Source: Loktanella sp. IMCC34160
Lineage (GTDB): Bacteria > Pseudomonadota > Alphaproteobacteria > Rhodobacterales > Rhodobacteraceae
Assembly (NCBI RefSeq): GCF_004145845.1
Contig: NZ_SELP01000003.1
Coordinates: 434,001-498,000 of the forward strand
Length of the DNA: 64,000 nucleotides
Direction: 5' to 3'
Position 1 is the first letter of the stretch; every line of letters begins with the position of its first letter. A model generated the notes under the pieces. That model was not told the DNA's origin, did not search any database, and worked only from the letters and a program-made list of their open reading frames with translations. Below, in pieces: positions 28,443-36,684 of this stretch. The translations under genes and the position numbers were made by a program.

Positions 28443-29350
28443 GCAGACCGGCGGCCAAGGTGGCGTTCACCGCGCGCCTTGGCCAATGCGATCTGTTTCT
28501 GCCTTTCACGGAACCGGACCTTGTCGGCCTCACTGGTCTGTTCGGCGCATTGGTGACAGGACACGCCCTCTTCGAACTCAGGCCGGGTCTTGTCTTCGGG
28601 CAGCAGCGGTCGGCGGCAGGCATGGCACAGCTCGTGCGGACCTTCCTTTAGCCCGTGCCCGACCGACACGCGCCCGTCGAATACGAAACACTCGCCGTCC
28701 CACAGGCTGTCTTCCTCAGGCACGTCTTCCAGATATTTCAGAATGCCACCCTTGAGGTGGAACACATCCTCGACCCCCTGCGACATGAGGTAGTTGGTGG
28801 ATTTCTCGCAGCGGATGCCGCCGGTGCAGAACATGGCGATCCGCTTGTTGTGGAACCGGTCCTTGTTCGCCTCCCACCAAGCGGGGAAGTCGCGGAAGCT
28901 TTCGGTCTTGGGGTCGATGGCCCCACGGAAGGTGCCGATCCCCACTTCGTAGTCGTTGCGGGTGTCGATCACCGCGACATCGGGGGCGCTGATCAGCGCG
29001 TTCCAGTCCTGTGGCGCGACGTAGTGGCCGACGGCGGCACGCGGGTCCACATCGGGCTGACCCATCGTCACGATTTCTTTCTTCAGCCGCACCTTCATCC
29101 GGCCAAAGGGCTGGTCCGTGGCGGTGCTTTCCTTCCAATCCAGATCGGCGCATCCCGGCAGGTTCCGGACATGGGACAGAACCGCGTCGATCCCTGCGCG
29201 GCTGCCCGCGATCGTTCCGTTGATCCCCTCGCGTGCCAGCAGAAGGGACCCGGTGACACCCTGCGCCTCGCACAGCGCCAGAAGTGGCCCGCGCAGGTCA
29301 GCGGGATTATCGAAAGGGGTGAAATGATAGAGCGCAGCGACGGTAAACAT
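28439..29350 (-). CDS. trhO: tRNA uridine(34) hydroxylase TrhO (rhodanese family)
   Basis: A 303-residue enzyme of the TrhO/YceA family, which installs 5-hydroxyuridine at the tRNA wobble position. It has an N-terminal ferredoxin-like domain ([19 protein letters not shown]) and the rhodanese domain with the active-site loop [18 protein letters not shown]-terminal Cys-rich segment (CHACRRPL...CHQC) could bind metal. The ATG at 29350 sits at the conserved [10 protein letters not shown]. It overlaps AbrB by 4 bp and diverges from the nicotinamidase gene. Confidence 0.92.
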   Translation of the reverse strand: MFTVAALYHFTPFDNPADLRGPLLALCEAQGVTGSLLLAREGINGTIAGSRAGIDAVLSHVRNLPGCADLDWKESTATDQPFGRMKVRLKKEIVTMGQPDVDPRAAVGHYVAPQDWNALISAPDVAVIDTRNDYEVGIGTFRGAIDPKTESFRDFPAWWEANKDRFHNKRIAMFCTGGIRCEKSTNYLMSQGVEDVFHLKGGILKYLEDVPEEDSLWDGECFVFDGRVSVGHGLKEGPHELCHACRRPLLPEDKTRPEFEEGVSCHQCAEQTSEADKVRFRERQKQIALAKARGERHLGRRSA

Positions 29351-29450
29351 GCCGGTTCCATACGCCCGCGTCTCGCGTTCGGCAAGGTGCGTCCGGTTGA
29401 CCGGCGGACCTGTGCGCCCTACCGATAGGGCAACCAAAGGGGAGGCCAAG

Positions 29451-30050
29451 ATGACACAGGCGCTGATCGTGATCGACGTGCAGAACGATTTTTGCCCCGG
29501 CGGCGCTTTGGCCGTCCCGGGCGGGGACGAGATCGTTCCGGGGATCAATGGCCTGATGGTGGATTTCGATACGGTGATCCTGACGCAGGACTGGCACCCG
29601 GCGGGCCATTCGTCCTTCGCGTCGTCGCACCCGGGGAAGGCCCCGATGGAGTTGACCCAGATGCCCTATGGGCCGCAGGTTCTTTGGCCCGACCACTGCA
29701 TTCAGGGGACCGACGGGGCCGCGTTCCATCGCGGTTTGCGCACGGACGGTGACCTGATCATGCGCAAGGGGTTCAACCCGGAGATCGACAGCTATTCGGC
29801 CTTCTTTGAGAATGATCATGCCACACCCACGGGGTTGGAAGGCTACCTTCGGACCCGCGGGATCACCACACTGACGATGGTTGGGCTCGCGACCGATTTC
29901 TGCGTGAATTATTCGGCGGTCGATGCGGCGCGCCTTGGCTTTGATGTTACGGTCCGGCTGGACCTGTGCCGGGCGATTGATTTTGACGGATCGCTTGAAG
30001 CAGCTCGCCAAGGTATGGCTGCCGCCGGGGTGACCTTGACCGAAGGCTAG
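29451..30050 (+). CDS. pncA: Nicotinamidase
   Basis: A 199-residue cysteine hydrolase that converts nicotinamide to nicotinate in NAD salvage. The catalytic Asp is in [20 protein letters not shown]. The metal and active-site segment is [13 protein letters not shown]. The catalytic Cys is in [16 protein letters not shown]. These are specific to PncA within the isochorismatase superfamily. The ATG at 29451 follows GGGGAGGCCAAG. It is convergent with the next gene, with one base between the stop codons. Confidence 0.94.
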   Translation: MTQALIVIDVQNDFCPGGALAVPGGDEIVPGINGLMVDFDTVILTQDWHPAGHSSFASSHPGKAPMELTQMPYGPQVLWPDHCIQGTDGAAFHRGLRTDGDLIMRKGFNPEIDSYSAFFENDHATPTGLEGYLRTRGITTLTMVGLATDFCVNYSAVDAARLGFDVTVRLDLCRAIDFDGSLEAARQGMAAAGVTLTEG

Positions 30051-30051
30051 A

Positions 30052-30714
30052 TCAGGCCGCGATATTCAGATCGGGCACCTGATAACCGTATTCGCTTATT
30101 TCGGTCGCGTATCTTTCCGAGATCATCGCGACCGCGCGCGGCGTCAGCAGTTCCTGCCCCTTGTCGGTGCAGGCATCGCATCCGGGCGGGATGGGCTTGG
30201 ACGGCGCGATCCCCAGATCGGCAAACAGGGCGCCCAGATCCTGGTTCATGCGGTGACAGCGCAAAACCCGCGTGATCCGGCCCGCGCACCAGTCTTCGGC
30301 GGACCAGGTGCCGAACCTGCGCCACCGCTGATGTGCCCGCCCACCGGCCCCACGTCCGTTCGGACGGGTTCGGGCCAGCCAGTTTTCAAATGTCGGCACG
30401 CCGACGCCGGAGCGTTTGCGCATGCGCCAGATCGGGTCTGACCGCTCGACCGCTTCGTAGACCTCGGGCAGCCGGTCGAAAGGGCTGCGAAGGTTGGTGA
30501 TGCGGTCGTAATCGTTGAATTTCAGCCCGAGCGCGTCGAAGGTCCATTCCGCCTCTGTCGGGGACATATGGGTATAAAAGGGCCGTTCGGGAATGCGCTG
30601 TTCAAAGGCGACGACCGGTTCTTCATTCCATGGATCCAGCAGGGCGCGCACCCGGTCCGACCCGCAGAACGGATTGGAGAAATAGATGAAACGGCGGCTG
30701 TGACAGATGATCAT
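30052..30714 (-). CDS. Sulfotransferase-like protein with an altered P-loop
   Basis: A 220-residue protein resembling bacterial family-2 sulfotransferases. The N-terminal strand and loop read CHSRRFIYFSNPFCGSDRVRALLDP, where related proteins have a PKTG(S/T) PAPS-binding loop. Here the Lys and Thr are replaced by Phe and Cys. A 3'-phosphate-type segment (DYDRITNLRSPFDRL; N-R-P) follows. The altered loop makes activity uncertain. It could be a specialised or non-catalytic relative. Confidence 0.6.
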   Translation of the reverse strand: MIICHSRRFIYFSNPFCGSDRVRALLDPWNEEPVVAFEQRIPERPFYTHMSPTEAEWTFDALGLKFNDYDRITNLRSPFDRLPEVYEAVERSDPIWRMRKRSGVGVPTFENWLARTRPNGRGAGGRAHQRWRRFGTWSAEDWCAGRITRVLRCHRMNQDLGALFADLGIAPSKPIPPGCDACTDKGQELLTPRAVAMISERYATEISEYGYQVPDLNIAA

Positions 30715-30843
30715 GCCCCATCGTTACCGGGCCGGAGTTAAGGCTTTGTTGCCGCACCCCGGCAATAAAGTGACCGGATATCCGCACATTTCAAACAATT
30801 GCGCGCAGGAGGTTTGCCGGTCGCGGCGGGCTTCGGTAGAAGA

Positions 30844-32970
30844 ATGGTGAGGCAAGGAAACTCTGGCCGGGGGCGGACGTTGAACAGGTTGAACACCTCT
30901 ATTGTGGCGCTTCTGGCGGGCGTTTCAGTTGCGCAGGCGGAAGATTGGCGTCCGACCTATTCCCTGTTCGGAGAGGTCGGTCTGATCGAAATGCCGACCG
31001 CCGACATGGCGCCGGACGCCGAAGTTGCCGCAACCATAGGCGGGTTTTCATCGCAGCAACGCACGACATTCACCTTTCAGGTGACGCCACGCCTGTCCGG
31101 CAGTTTCCGCTATTCGCATATCGATGATTTCTGGCTGCCAACGCTGGACGAGATCTATGACCGCAGCTTTGACTTGCGCTACCAGCTAGTCGAAGAGGGT
31201 GATGTGGTCCCGGCCATCGCGGTTGGTCTGCGGGATTTCATCGGGACCGGGCTTTATACCTCGGAATACATCGTGGCCACCAAGGGGATCGGCGAGGACC
31301 TGCGGGTCACCGGCGGGATCGGCTGGGGCCGTTTGGGCACACGGGACGGCTTTGGCAATCCTTTCGGCCTTGATGTCCGGCCCCCGAATGATTTCGGCGT
31401 TGGCGGGACGCTGGCGACCGATGTGCTGTTCCGGGGGGATGCCGCGTTTTTCGGTGGGGTGGAATGGCAGGTGAACGAAGATTGGGGCGTCAAGCTCGAG
31501 TATTCGTCGGATGCCTATGTCGACGAAACCTCTGTCGGGGCCATCGATCAACGCTCGCCCGTTAACGTCGGCGTGACCTATACACCGCGGCCCGGCTATC
31601 AGCTGTCCGCATCCTACCTGTATGGGTCGGAAATCGCCATCGGCGCGACCATCGTTCTTGATCCGACAACAGGCGCGGCCCCCAGCGGTCTGGAATCCGC
31701 GCCAATCCCGGTGGCCGTCCGTCCCGGCGGGGCCCTCGCTGCCCAAAGCTGGGACCGGTCCATCCTGCCCGACACGGCCATTCGCGATGCCCTGACTGCG
31801 GTTCTGGCACAGGAAGGGGTGCAGGTTCTTGGCCTGGAACTCTCGGATCGCCGGTTGCGGATACGTTATGAGAACACCCGCTACCGGGCAGAGGCGCAGG
31901 CCGCCGGACGGATCGCCCGAATTCTGACCCATGCGACACCCTGGTCGATCGAAACCTTCGTCCTGGAGCCGGTTCAGGCGGGCATTCCGCTTGCCTCCAT
32001 CACCCTGCGGCGCAGCGATATCGAGGCGTTGGAAAACGAACCGGGCGCGGCGCAAGCGATTCATGACCGGGCCGTTATCGCCGCGGCATCTGGTTCCGAA
32101 GGGCTCGTGCCGACGGAAAACACCCGGCCCAGTTTCGGATGGGGGATCGCCCCCTACATGGAGCTGACGATCTTTGACGGTGATCAGCCGGTGCGCGGCG
32201 ACCTTGGTGTCGAGTTGTCCGCCCGCTATGAAATTCGTCCCAACCTTGTGATGGAAGGGGCCATTCGCAAGCGTCTGATCGGAAACCGGGACGAGATCGG
32301 GTCCATTTCGCCCTCGACCCTGCCGCCGGTTCGCCGAAACGCACCCTATTACGCCGCTGAGGGCGACCCGGGTATCGAGTACCTGACCCTTGCCTGGTAC
32401 GGGCATCCGGGCGCCAATATCTATTCGCGGGTTACGGCCGGGTATCTGGAACGGATGTTCGGCGGTGTCTCGACCGAGCTTCTGTGGAAGCCGGTGGACA
32501 GCAACCTCGCGCTGGGGGCCGAGCTGAACTACGTCATGCAGCGCGACTATGACATGATGCTGGGGTTCCAGGATTATGACGTCGTGACAGGGCATCTGTC
32601 CGCCTATTACGCATTCGACAACGGGTTCCATGCGCAGGTCGATCTGGGCCGCTACCTTGCAGGGGATTGGGGTGCCACGTTCTCGCTTGATCGGGAATTC
32701 GCGAATGGCTGGCGGGTCGGGGCCTATGTCACCCTGACCGACGTGTCCTACGAAGATTTCGGCGAGGGGTCGTTCGACAAGGGCATCCGGGTAACGGTTC
32801 CATTTGACTGGGCCTTCGGGCAGCCAAGCCGCCGCGAGATCGAAACCAACCTGAGTTCCCTGACCCGGGACGGGGGCGCGCGTCTGAACGTCGACGGCCG
32901 CCTTTATGATGTGGTCCGGGACGGGCATTTCTTTGAATATGATGATAGCTGGGGGCGGTTTTGGCGCTAG
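30844..32970 (+). CDS. YjbH/GfcD-like outer-membrane exopolysaccharide protein
   Basis: A 708-residue secreted protein of the YjbH family, outer-membrane beta-barrel proteins linked to exopolysaccharide export. A signal peptide ends at VSVAQA-EDW. Typical features are YSLFGEVGLIEMPTADMAPDAEVAATI near the N-terminus, a central periplasmic segment (about 280-400), and C-terminal barrel-like strands such as LAWYGHPGANIYSRVTAGYLERMFGG. The likely start is ATG 30844; a TTG at 30880 is possible. It overlaps the YjbF-like gene by 10 bp. Confidence 0.85.
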   Translation: MVRQGNSGRGRTLNRLNTSIVALLAGVSVAQAEDWRPTYSLFGEVGLIEMPTADMAPDAEVAATIGGFSSQQRTTFTFQVTPRLSGSFRYSHIDDFWLPTLDEIYDRSFDLRYQLVEEGDVVPAIAVGLRDFIGTGLYTSEYIVATKGIGEDLRVTGGIGWGRLGTRDGFGNPFGLDVRPPNDFGVGGTLATDVLFRGDAAFFGGVEWQVNEDWGVKLEYSSDAYVDETSVGAIDQRSPVNVGVTYTPRPGYQLSASYLYGSEIAIGATIVLDPTTGAAPSGLESAPIPVAVRPGGALAAQSWDRSILPDTAIRDALTAVLAQEGVQVLGLELSDRRLRIRYENTRYRAEAQAAGRIARILTHATPWSIETFVLEPVQAGIPLASITLRRSDIEALENEPGAAQAIHDRAVIAAASGSEGLVPTENTRPSFGWGIAPYMELTIFDGDQPVRGDLGVELSARYEIRPNLVMEGAIRKRLIGNRDEIGSISPSTLPPVRRNAPYYAAEGDPGIEYLTLAWYGHPGANIYSRVTAGYLERMFGGVSTELLWKPVDSNLALGAELNYVMQRDYDMMLGFQDYDVVTGHLSAYYAFDNGFHAQVDLGRYLAGDWGATFSLDREFANGWRVGAYVTLTDVSYEDFGEGSFDKGIRVTVPFDWAFGQPSRREIETNLSSLTRDGGARLNVDGRLYDVVRDGHFFEYDDSWGRFWR

Positions 32971-33587
32971 GAAAGATCTCAGCCAGTTTTCTGGCGTGCC
33001 TACTTCTTCTGGGCTGCGGGCCGCTCGTATCGGATTCCCCGATGGCTGCGGTGGCGGGACGGTTTTTGTCCAGCGAGGCTGAAACAGCCGCTGCCGCGTC
33101 TGGCGGCGTTCCGGATGCGCCTTCGGTTGTCGTGCAGGTGGTGGCGACAGGCGCGACGGGCCGGTTCTACCTTGTCGCGGAAAACGCAGGCAAAGACACC
33201 TTCATGCATCCCGAGGGGCAGGCTGTCGTCCTGCGGGGCGGTGGGCTTGTCGGAACGCGGGGCTTTGGCAATGACATGATGGGCGGGGCTGTGCCGCCTC
33301 TGTCCAGCATCCTGCGTGATGGGGCCCGTCACCGCCGGGTTATCGAGGTTCTGGATGGGCAGGACCAGATCACGACATGGGTGTTTGATTGCGAAACCGC
33401 CCGGAAAGGTGATGAGGTCCTGTCCGCGCTGCGCCAAGAGTTCGAATCGACGGTTTTCGAGGAAACCTGCACCAACGACGCGTTTACATTCTCAAACCGC
33501 TACTGGCGGGGCCGGGGTGGTCAGGTTCTGCAATCGCTTGAACTGGCGTCACCCGCATTGGGCTATGTCGCCATCGTGCGCATCTAG
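32961..33587 (+). CDS. YjbF/GfcB-like outer-membrane lipoprotein
   Basis: A 208-residue lipoprotein, with signal ASFLACLLLLGCG and the lipobox Cys at about residue 19. The body has family-like segments such as GFGNDMMGGAVPPLSSI and TWVFDCETARKGDEV, and a WVFDC/TCTND Cys pair. YjbF/GfcB partners YjbH in E. coli exopolysaccharide operons. The start is TTG at 32961, inside the end of the YjbH-like gene, so the two are coupled. Confidence 0.82.
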   Translation: MALGKISASFLACLLLLGCGPLVSDSPMAAVAGRFLSSEAETAAAASGGVPDAPSVVVQVVATGATGRFYLVAENAGKDTFMHPEGQAVVLRGGGLVGTRGFGNDMMGGAVPPLSSILRDGARHRRVIEVLDGQDQITTWVFDCETARKGDEVLSALRQEFESTVFEETCTNDAFTFSNRYWRGRGGQVLQSLELASPALGYVAIVRI

Positions 33588-33691
33588 CAACAGAGTGCCA
33601 ATTCAAACAGTTTTAGAATATCTGGAGTTGTATCGAATGGATCGCGGCGCTACGGTCGCAACAACATTTACGTTTTAGTTGGAGCGTTAGC

Positions 33692-33901
33692 ATGAAAACC
33701 AAGATCGCAATCGCCGCTGTTGCCCTGTCGCTGTCCGGCGTGGCTGCCCAAGCTGGTAACCTGAGCCCCGTTGTCATCGAAACCCCGCCGACCGTTCTGG
33801 TCCAGGACGATGACCGTGGCAGCTTTGGTCTGCTTCTGCCGCTGGCTCTGATTGGCGGCGTGATCGCGCTGGCCTCGGCAAGCGCTGCTTCGGGCTCCTG
33901 A
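33692..33901 (+). CDS. Small exported membrane protein of the exopolysaccharide locus
   Basis: A 69-residue protein. It has a signal peptide, MKTKIAIAAVALSLSGVAAQA, then a short exposed segment with three Val/Pro-rich blocks and DDDRG, then a C-terminal hydrophobic helix (FGLLLPLALIGGVIALASASA). GGAG lies before the ATG. A strong terminator follows at once. The position corresponds to the small secreted YjbE/GfcA gene of enteric yjb operons, but sequence similarity cannot be claimed. The function is unknown. Confidence 0.7.
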   Translation: MKTKIAIAAVALSLSGVAAQAGNLSPVVIETPPTVLVQDDDRGSFGLLLPLALIGGVIALASASAASGS

Positions 33902-33923
33902 TCCGTCGCACAGCATGACATTC

Positions 33924-33952
33924 GGGCGGGCCAGCGATGGCTCGCCCTTTTT
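33924..33952 (+). terminator. Intrinsic terminator after the small EPS-locus gene
   Basis: GGGCGGGCC (33924-33932), loop AGCGAT, GGCTCGCCC (33939-33947), then five T. The stem has 9 pairs, one of them G-U. It separates the yjbH-yjbF-small gene unit from the sugar transferase gene. Confidence 0.88.
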
Positions 33953-33984
33953 GCGTTCTGGGGGCAAAGACGGGTGGAGGCAAC

Positions 33985-35199
33985 GTGCTGATCGTCCTGA
34001 CCGGGGCATCCGGCTTCGTGGCACGAATGTTGGTGCCGCGCCTCTTGGCGCGGGGGCATGACCTGCGTCTGGTAACCGACCGTGCAGAGGCGATCACCGG
34101 GGCCTGGCCGACCTTGCCAAGGTTCGGGACTGATGATCTGGCCACGGCCTTAGTCGGGGCGGACTGTGTTGTCCACCTTGCGGCGCGCAACAACAACCGA
34201 TCAGGGTCACTTGCAGAGTTCCGCGCGGACAATGTCGAGGCTGCGACAAAGGCCCGCTTGGCCGCGCAGGCGGCGGGCGTGCGGCGGTTCATCTTTGCAT
34301 CTTCGATCAATGCGGCGCGGGCCGAGGGCGGCGCCCCCTACGATCAAACCAAACACGAAGCGGAACAGGCGCTGCTGGCGGCCGACGACCCGACCCTGAG
34401 CATCTACCGGCTTGGCGCGGTTCACGCTGCGGGCAAGGCGGCGGGCAGGCTCGGCCGGGCGCAGCGCCTGCCGGTCGCCTTGCGGCCAATTGCGCTGTCA
34501 ATTCTGATGTCGCTTCGTCCGACCACCTCGATCGACCGCCTGTGCGATGCAATCGAAACCGGTAAGCCGGGATTCCGCGTGCTGACCGACCAGCAAGATG
34601 AAGCGGTGACATATGCCTTTGCGCATCGGGCCTTTGATCTGCTCTTTTCCGCGGTTGTTATCGGTGGGTTCTGGTGGCTGCTTCTTGGCATTTGGGTGGC
34701 CGTCAGGCTCGGGTCGCCGGGGCCGGGCGTCTTGGCGCAGGACCGGGTTGGCCGGAGTGGCAGGATTTTCAGGTGCTACAAGTTTCGGACCATGGCCGAA
34801 GGGACCAAGGTTGCCGGAACGCACGAGGTCCCAGAAAACGCCGTAACACCCATCGGCCGGATCCTGCGGCGGGCAAAGCTGGATGAACTGCCGCAGGTTT
34901 TGAACCTGATTCGCGGCGATATGGCATTCGTCGGGCCACGGCCCTGTCTGCCAGTTCAGACCGACCTGATCGCGGCGCGGCAGGTGCGTGGTGTCCTGAA
35001 TGTCCGGCCGGGAATCACCGGTTGGGCACAGGTCAATGGCATCGACATGCGCGATCCGGAGCGGCTCGCTCGGGTTGATGAAGACTGGTTGAACGAACGT
35101 TGCCTGCCACTGGACGCAAAGATCATCCTTGCCACCTTCCTAGGGCGGCGCGCGCTGCGGGGCGTCAGGATCGGCGGGCCATCATCGCAAGACGAATAA
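33985..35199 (+). CDS. Fused SDR epimerase-like / bacterial sugar transferase
   Basis: A 404-residue two-domain protein. Residues 1-205 are a short NAD-binding SDR domain with VLTGASGFVA at the N-terminus, catalytic-type YDQTK (Y119, K123) and the usual SSINA strand. Residues about 212-404 are a polyprenol-phosphate sugar-1-phosphate transferase: a membrane helix at about 217-241, then GSPGPGVLAQDRVGRSGRIF, YKFRTM, LDELPQVLNL, DMAFVGPRP and RPGITGWAQVNG. The start is GTG at 33985 after GGTGGAGG. An ATG at 33937 lies inside the terminator. It probably primes exopolysaccharide synthesis. Confidence 0.85.
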   Translation: MLIVLTGASGFVARMLVPRLLARGHDLRLVTDRAEAITGAWPTLPRFGTDDLATALVGADCVVHLAARNNNRSGSLAEFRADNVEAATKARLAAQAAGVRRFIFASSINAARAEGGAPYDQTKHEAEQALLAADDPTLSIYRLGAVHAAGKAAGRLGRAQRLPVALRPIALSILMSLRPTTSIDRLCDAIETGKPGFRVLTDQQDEAVTYAFAHRAFDLLFSAVVIGGFWWLLLGIWVAVRLGSPGPGVLAQDRVGRSGRIFRCYKFRTMAEGTKVAGTHEVPENAVTPIGRILRRAKLDELPQVLNLIRGDMAFVGPRPCLPVQTDLIAARQVRGVLNVRPGITGWAQVNGIDMRDPERLARVDEDWLNERCLPLDAKIILATFLGRRALRGVRIGGPSSQDE

Positions 35200-36190
35200 G
35201 CGCCCGTTCGACCAATGCGTGCTGCGGCGCACGAGAGGACGAGCGAAGCTGCAGGTCCGTATCGGTCAGAAGCATCAGCGCCTTTTCCAGGTTGTCCCTG
35301 CCCCAATTGCTTGCCTGCCGCACGATGGCATCGCGGCGCGGCCCGAAGATTGGCGGGCGCATTCGTCCGATCCCGGCAGAGGGCCCGCCCGGATCCGAGG
35401 CGACAAGGTGCAGGGTACGGAAATGGCGGGTTGCGCCGATGCAAAGACCCACAGGGTTGACGCCCTGTGCGTAGATCCGTTTCAGGACCGGCCCGATCTC
35501 CTGCACCCGGGCCTCGGCCACGACGGACAGGACATCATCCAGATCGGCCTCGGTCGATTGGGGCGCGCAGGCGGTAATATCGTCGATGGTCAGGTCGGTG
35601 GTGTCGCCCCGTTTGTAGAGCCCCAGCTTTTCGATGGTCTGACGGAAATCGCCGGGGTCCAGAGTGCGGGACAGGGCAAGGATCGCGTCCATCGCCTCGC
35701 GCCCGACCTGTGTCAGCCCGGCATGGGACAGCGCCGCCTCAACCTCGTCGCGGCTTGGCGGTTCGTCGTAGATGCCGACCGAGTAGGTATTCGGGTGCGC
35801 CTCGAACAGCTTTCGAAGGGCCGACTTCGCGGTTAGTTGGCCGGCAGTTACGATCACCTGCGCGTCGCCGTCTTTCCAATCCTGAAGCGCGGCCTCGATT
35901 GTTTTGGCCAGCCCGTCAGTCGCATCTTCGACAAAGGCGACCCGGGGACCGGGAAAGAACCCCTGCGCCTTCACCGCGTCCAGCAACATGGCCGGATCCT
36001 TGCGCAGGTCCGACGCCGGAATACGGGCAAGCCGCATTTCTGCCTCGCCCTCGGGCCCGACAAGGGCGGCGATCACCTCTTGCCGCCGCTGCGCCACGCG
36101 CATCGCATCCTGTCCAAAAATCAGCAGCCCGGTCTTTGCCGGGTCCGGTTTCCGGAAATAGGCGGCGGCGTCTCTGGGCGACAGTTTCAT
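35165..36190 (-). CDS. holA: DNA polymerase III subunit delta
   Basis: The clamp-loader delta subunit, 341 residues. It begins [40 protein letters not shown], as in alphaproteobacterial HolA. Later segments are VTAGQLTAKSALRKLFE and the C-terminal PPIFGPRRDAIVRQASNWGRDNLEKALMLLTDTDLQLRSS. Its 3' end overlaps the convergent sugar-transferase gene by 35 bp. It overlaps lptE by 4 bp. Confidence 0.93.
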   Translation of the reverse strand: MKLSPRDAAAYFRKPDPAKTGLLIFGQDAMRVAQRRQEVIAALVGPEGEAEMRLARIPASDLRKDPAMLLDAVKAQGFFPGPRVAFVEDATDGLAKTIEAALQDWKDGDAQVIVTAGQLTAKSALRKLFEAHPNTYSVGIYDEPPSRDEVEAALSHAGLTQVGREAMDAILALSRTLDPGDFRQTIEKLGLYKRGDTTDLTIDDITACAPQSTEADLDDVLSVVAEARVQEIGPVLKRIYAQGVNPVGLCIGATRHFRTLHLVASDPGGPSAGIGRMRPPIFGPRRDAIVRQASNWGRDNLEKALMLLTDTDLQLRSSSRAPQHALVERALIRLAMMARRS

Positions 36191-36684
36191 TGCGGCGCGG
36201 CGGCGATCAGGCGGGTCACGATCAGGTCGCCTAGGGCGATCATCAGCCGGTCCTGCGCGTCTTCTTCAGCCGCGGCGGTGGCAACCGTGCTGCCAGTGGT
36301 CGAATAGGCAGTAAAGGTGCTGACAGTGCCATGGGTGACAACCTGACCTGCGTCGTTGATCAGGCGGTAAGAGGCCGTGCCTTCCAACCGTTGCCGCGTG
36401 GTGTTGTTGTCAGAGGCGACAGCAACCGCGCGGCGCGTCACATCAACGGTGATCGAAAGCCGGAACCGCGCCGCCGCTGCGATACCAAGTCGATCCTCCA
36501 GATGCTGGCGGATCCGGTAGCCTTCAACAGTGTCCTCGGTCTCGACCACGGTCGCATTGCGCAGCGCGGCGGCCTGTCCACCTGTGCCATAGACCGGGGC
36601 AAAGCCGCAGCCCGCCAGTGCCGCGCACCCCCCGAAAAGGATTGCGCGGCGGGTCAGCGGGCTGGTCTGGCGTCTAGATGACAA
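36187..36684 (-). CDS. lptE: LPS-assembly lipoprotein LptE
   Basis: A 165-residue outer-membrane lipoprotein that plugs LptD. The signal is [15 protein letters not shown] with a lipobox Cys at about residue 26, followed by GFAPVYG, the typical LptE start of the mature part. The rest shows beta-strands with [16 protein letters not shown] and [14 protein letters not shown]. It lies between leuS (11-bp overlap) and holA (4-bp overlap), a conserved order. Confidence 0.9.
   Translation of the reverse strand: MSSRRQTSPLTRRAILFGGCAALAGCGFAPVYGTGGQAAALRNATVVETEDTVEGYRIRQHLEDRLGIAAAARFRLSITVDVTRRAVAVASDNNTTRQRLEGTASYRLINDAGQVVTHGTVSTFTAYSTTGSTVATAAAEEDAQDRLMIALGDLIVTRLIAAAPQ

Noticed and set aside
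31186-32928. 580-codon open frame antisense to the YjbH-like gene
   Set aside because: It is a shadow frame of a GC-rich gene. The plus strand carries signal peptide and family motifs.
33937-33984. ATG at 33937 as start of the SDR/sugar-transferase gene
   Set aside because: It lies within the hairpin of the upstream terminator. GTG 33985 has GGAGG upstream and begins the SDR strand.
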